A stretch of DNA of 64,000 nt. It comes from Ctenosaura bakeri. Its lineage: Eukaryota > Chordata > Lepidosauria > Squamata > Iguanidae. This document shows positions 59,758-64,000 of the stretch, piece after piece. The notes beneath the pieces are model-generated. The model made no database searches and had not been told where the DNA came from. It was given only the letters and a program-made list of their open reading frames with translations. Both the position numbers and the translations under genes were made by a program. Position 1 is the first letter of the stretch; each line of letters opens with the position of its first letter. The stretch spans positions 372,001 through 436,000 of the forward strand of contig CAOLHI010000646.1 in the NCBI GenBank assembly GCA_948474755.1. Reading direction: 5' to 3'.

Positions 59758-62700
59758 ATCTAAATAAGCATCACATACATGGTTGTATACCCAGGAATTC
59801 AAAGCTAGACTTTTAAGACTTAAGCAGTCAACGACCACTGCCTTGATGAATGAATCTGCCAGTTTCGCATTCTCCTATATTCACATTTTAAAAACCTCAT
59901 ATTCTTTTCATTTCATTCATGATGAAATTTGCAAATGGTGGTAAGTTATTTCTCAGCCATCCTTACAATGAAAAGAAGCATGGAAGGAGTGGAGAGAGAT
60001 AAATTAATGTAGTGCAATTGTTTTGATTTTGTCATACACAGAGGCATCTAGAGTTTTCTTGCTCATATGAAGTAATAATATTTCCCTGTATGTGTTGCTA
60101 TAGAACTTTCCTTATTTTTCTTGATCCCTAGTTTGTGGTGATGGCCCTATCCTCAGCTATCACACAGTGGCAGCAGGTTATAAATACACAGTACATTCCC
60201 TTGCAAAAGCCAAGAATTAGAATTAGAATTTTATGAAGCACTGCATTTAATTCAATATTTTATGTGATATCAGCTGTTACTGTTTTGCTATGCTTAACAA
60301 TAGCATAACAGAGCTGATGAGGTGAAAGAGATGGTTAGGATCTGTACAATACCCCTGCCAAGATGTACGTGCATATGTTCAAAAACGGAGCCACTTCTGA
60401 GTATCTGGCCGAGAATACACAATATTTTCAGTTTACCAGAGCTGATAACGCCTCTGGTAAACTCCTGTAGCTGAATGCCATTAATGATAATACTGGGTGT
60501 GTCAAGATTGCTGATTAAACTTTTGAGACACAACTGGATACCCTCCTCCCCAAGAATCTGACTCTCGCAGCATGGACCATATTGCAATTGGTAAACAATG
60601 TTTTATAGTCAAGAAATGTCACTGATAGGGAATGTCACCTTAGGGTAAGGTTGATTGACATAATGCTTCATAATGTCTTTCTTAAATAGGTGCTGGTCTA
60701 AGACATTAGTACCTTTTGTTAAACCAAGTATTTGGTAATGTCTTTCCAAAAGTCCAGAGGGACACACTTCTTCTGAAGAAATTCATCTGTTTTAGGGAAC
60801 TTGCTGATGTCACACACATTTTCTCACCCAAGAGGCTTTAAAAAGGAATTCAGATTCAAAGGTTATTGTTCTGGGGGTGGAATGTACTTGAACCAAGAGC
60901 TTGAGCTATCTTCCTTCTCCCTTCTGGAACTCTCTCACTGATATCTCTGGTTTAGCTTGGCTCTTCCCTGCTCTTTTTAGCTGAAATCACTCTTACAGAC
61001 CCCAGAATCCAGAATCCTGGTCAAAGAATCTCATTCACCCATTCTCAGAATCTTTGTTCTTGTATAGAGGACCATGGTCAGCTTATCCTTCTTGACTTTA
61101 CACTGTTCCAGCCAGAAATGCTCCCCAGCTTCTCCATGACAAGTCTACCGGGACCAAAGAGAGGTAACTTCTGATATGTCTAAAATAAACTGTTTAGGGA
61201 GCACTTTCCCTGCATATTGCAACTCCCCAAAACTTCACCTTCTTTCTCTGGTATGTTTGTATGTGTGGGGGGATTAGAGGAAGTTTTATATTTCCTTACT
61301 TTTGAACCTCTTTCCTTCTCTCTTCTCTCCATCTTCCTAGCAACACACAGAGTTTCCCATAGCTTAATTCAAAACCTCTGCAGCCCTGCAAGTTCACTCA
61401 TGTTGAATATCCTCATCCTAAATCAACCATATTCTATTTTGCATGTACCGTTTAATATGTGTTATTCCCCAATGTAACTATGAAATCTATAATTTTGTAT
61501 TTTCAATAAAATTACCCCCTATTTATAGAGCTCCATGTGAACATGATTTGTTGATGCAGTATTGGCTAGGGATCAATCAAGATCCCTGATAGGCATGTGT
61601 ATTCAGAGTATGAGAAAGTTCACTCATGTGTTCTGAGGCTGTACGTGCTAAGAAGAACTTCACTTTTTTTTCTGTTGCCATCTCCAGCACACCTTTTGAA
61701 AGCACTTTGAACTGTTAATGCCAGTTTATCATAATCTTAATTAATGAATCAATATGACATCCCAATATTAATCTTTGATCTTGTACATCGGTGCTATTGA
61801 TTAAAGTAATAGATATAATTGATTGTGGGCATGGAGTACATAACTTGGGAACGGAAAGACTTTATGAAGGATCAATCCATTATTTCAGTGTTTTAGTGCT
61901 ATTATTTTTGCACATCATTATTTGACCCAATTATTTCAGATGGACAGCTGAATGTAAAAGTACACAAAATTCTGCTAAAAGTTGTATTGTGATTCAGCAT
62001 TATTATGTTTAGGAATAGATTGGGGAATGATAAATAAAACAAGCATCTAGGAATATACATTGGACAGCAAATTCTACAAAACAAGGCTTATATTGTTCAG
62101 TGAAAGAGTTTAATAAATAGTATGTGCAATACATTGCAGGCCTGCTGCAGTAATGAATCTGAAATAATTCTTCTAAATACAATAAGATTCTAGGCATCAG
62201 GATCTAGTGCAAGGCTTCCTGTTGTATCTGATTAACTGTTGGTTTGAGCTTTGCTTAAGTCTGTTTCATGTGGGACCTTCAAGAGTGTGGTCTAGAGAAA
62301 GAGAAAGTAAAAGAGAATATAGTGTGAAGATTCCTGGAATGTGGCAGAAAAACTGCAATTAAGATTCCCCAAGAAATGCTGAACTTCCTTTCTTGTGGAG
62401 AAAAGGCAATCATAAAACCTCCCAAAAGCTGTTTAATATATCTCTTGTACCAGCAGATCTTTCAATTGCTAATGTATCTGTTGAACGGATTTGATTTTGT
62501 TCTGTTAATATTCCCTGGATTGGATATTTCATGACATTTTTGTTCTGTGATAACATAAATAGTGTTGTATGTTTTGAATATTGGGGTTCTTTCAAGACCC
62601 AAAAGTGAGGGTATAGCTAATTTAATGAATAAATAATGGGGAAAAAACCCCTCAAAAGTTCTGGTTATTGGGGGTGAAAGGATCCATTTCAATAAAGATT

Positions 62701-63110
62701 ATTTGTTTCTGGATGTTGCCTTGCTGCATCCCAGTGGAAAGTGGGTTTTGACATTTTTTAATGCTGATGAATCCATTGGAAAGTATTTACTTTCAGCACA
62801 TGGGTTACATGGTTACATTTTTTGCTTCAGAGACATAGAATGTCATTGTAATGATTTTATATTATGTATGTGTATATATAATCTGCATCTACATATATCA
62901 CAGCTGTTTGTGGCCTGAAGTCTTAGTCGCTAATGTTGTCTCTTTTAATGTTTTGATGGAGGATAGTGGGGGCAAAGGAGCCTGTCTTTCATTTCAGACT
63001 GAGGCTTCTGCAAAAACCAAAGGATGCCAATGGAATATATTTCAGCAAGTTCATTTACTTACACACATTAAACATCATTAGTATGTTTCATCCATAAGTT
63101 ATCCTTAATT
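59758..63110. other. Non-coding, nothing recognised
   Basis: No gene or named repeat over about 3.3 kb. Short open frames on both strands have no family resemblance. Confidence 0.45.
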
Positions 63111-63114
63111 ACCT

Positions 63115-63250
63115 GAAGAATATTCCATTTACTTTTGCAATTTATGGCTTCATAAGAAAAGAACTTGTTGCAAAAACATTTTCCTAATTTGCATGGGCTA
63201 ATTAGGAGAATATTAATTGCTTATTTTACAATCAGTAATTTGATTTTTGT
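63115..63250. promoter_or_regulatory. Candidate conserved enhancer-like block
   Basis: Dense developmental transcription-factor-type words occur in a repeat-free AT-rich stretch: TAATTTGCATG (octamer ATTTGCAT), GGGCTAATTAGGAG (homeodomain TAATTAG), and TATTAATTGC. The spacing between the octamer and the homeodomain site is three bases. This is suggestive only, because AT-rich sequence produces such words by chance. Confidence 0.25.
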
Positions 63251-64000
63251 GTTTGTGCATGTGTGGGTAAACTAAGACAAGACACTGTTTGCAATTAGTT
63301 AAAACTAAATTGTTACTGAGCAATGTAGGTTTTAATGTTTCTTTGAAATCTACCCTGGGAATATTTAGCTATCTAGTAAAGGGCACCTTTGTATATTATT
63401 CTGACTTCTCTGTTCAACCAACATATGTTTATTTATTTTTTTTCACATTTCTTCAGTCACCCCTTCAGACATAGACAGTTGTGATTAATGTCACTTGCTA
63501 TTGTTGCCTCTTTAGCTAATGAAAAGTATTGGGTGTTCCTTTAACTTCCCTGAATGGGAACCCATGTATTGTAGGTGAACTCTTCATAAACTCTTCTAAT
63601 TGGTTACGAATAGTGTTTGAAAAACTCAAGTAATTTGCCATTATTGAAATGAATAGCATAAACTGTAATTTTTCATAGTAATTAACTTGTGTCAGCACCA
63701 TTATTTTTCATTAATTATAAATGAAAAAAGAATGAAAGAACACCCACAGAAACAGATGTGTGAAATTGTCTCTGAATTTCTGTTCTATGCTTTCCACCCC
63801 TGTATTGTCTGGGTGATTCACAGTTAAGGGAGGATACAGATGGCGTTGGCTATACAGGAGAGGACAAAGAACATTGCATAAACTTGCTGTGAAGTCCATT
63901 GTTTCCATGAAAAATGCAGTTGTTACTTGCAACAGAGATAAACAACAATGACCAAGTGGAACATGTAGTCAAGACAGCTGTGAAAAGATGGGCAAAACCA
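63251..64000. other. Non-coding, nothing recognised
   Basis: No gene or repeat supported up to the end of the window. Confidence 0.4.

Overview
The window looks like vertebrate, and specifically squamate reptile, nuclear DNA. It is AT-rich, has no dense coding, and is full of interspersed repeats of the lizard and snake kind. These include a Sauria-type tRNA SINE at about 34.7 kb and at least eight copies of a tRNA-derived SINE whose tail resembles a CORE/MIR-type SINE. There are CR1-like LINE remnants, an RTE/BovB-like LINE in antisense, Gypsy-like LTRs, and many short foldback DNA transposons. The foldback families with GGCC-ATTTCC-ACAC termini suggest an iguanian lizard such as an anole or spiny lizard; that part is inference from memory of those genomes, not a measurement. 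I find no intact protein-coding gene, no spliced exon I can defend, no RNA gene and no CRISPR array. It reads as an intergenic or intronic gene desert.

Layout. 0-5 kb: decayed foldback repeats, one tRNA-derived SINE, and MITE copy A (4990-5167) with an exact 5-bp target duplication. 6.4-7.3 kb: a CR1 3' end split by a Tigger/pogo-like element. 8.6-9.2 kb: a SINE split by a CpG-containing insertion that folds into two strong hairpins. 9.2-21.7 kb: mostly featureless, with a tetranucleotide microsatellite and one unexplained 226-codon reading frame (18124-18801, minus). 21.8-26.8 kb: antisense pieces of an RTE/BovB-like LINE. 30.6-34.9 kb: SINEs, MITE copy B, a 772-bp relative of that MITE, and the Sauria SINE. 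36.8-47.4 kb: the most structured part, with three well-resolved solo LTRs and two nests. One nest is a Tigger-like element containing a hAT element that itself contains foldbacks. The other is a CR1 LINE containing an LTR, which contains another LTR, plus MITE copy C. 51-59.5 kb: a second dense retroelement zone with LTR-like blocks, a CCAAT-palindrome/TATA promoter-like region, and a decayed SGNH-hydrolase-like reading frame of the type carried by some vertebrate retroelements. 59.7-64 kb: little, apart from a possible conserved enhancer-like block near 63.2 kb.

There is no gene set working together here. The value of the window is the insertion history, which can be read to the base from target-site duplications: six insertions have exact ones of 4, 5 or 8 bp, the Sauria SINE has a near-exact 10-bp pair, and the two Tigger-like elements are bounded by TA. 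The best novelty candidates are the 5-bp-duplicating MITE family with its larger relative, and the acidic coding segment shared by several LTRs. Family names are from memory and pattern recognition without any database search.
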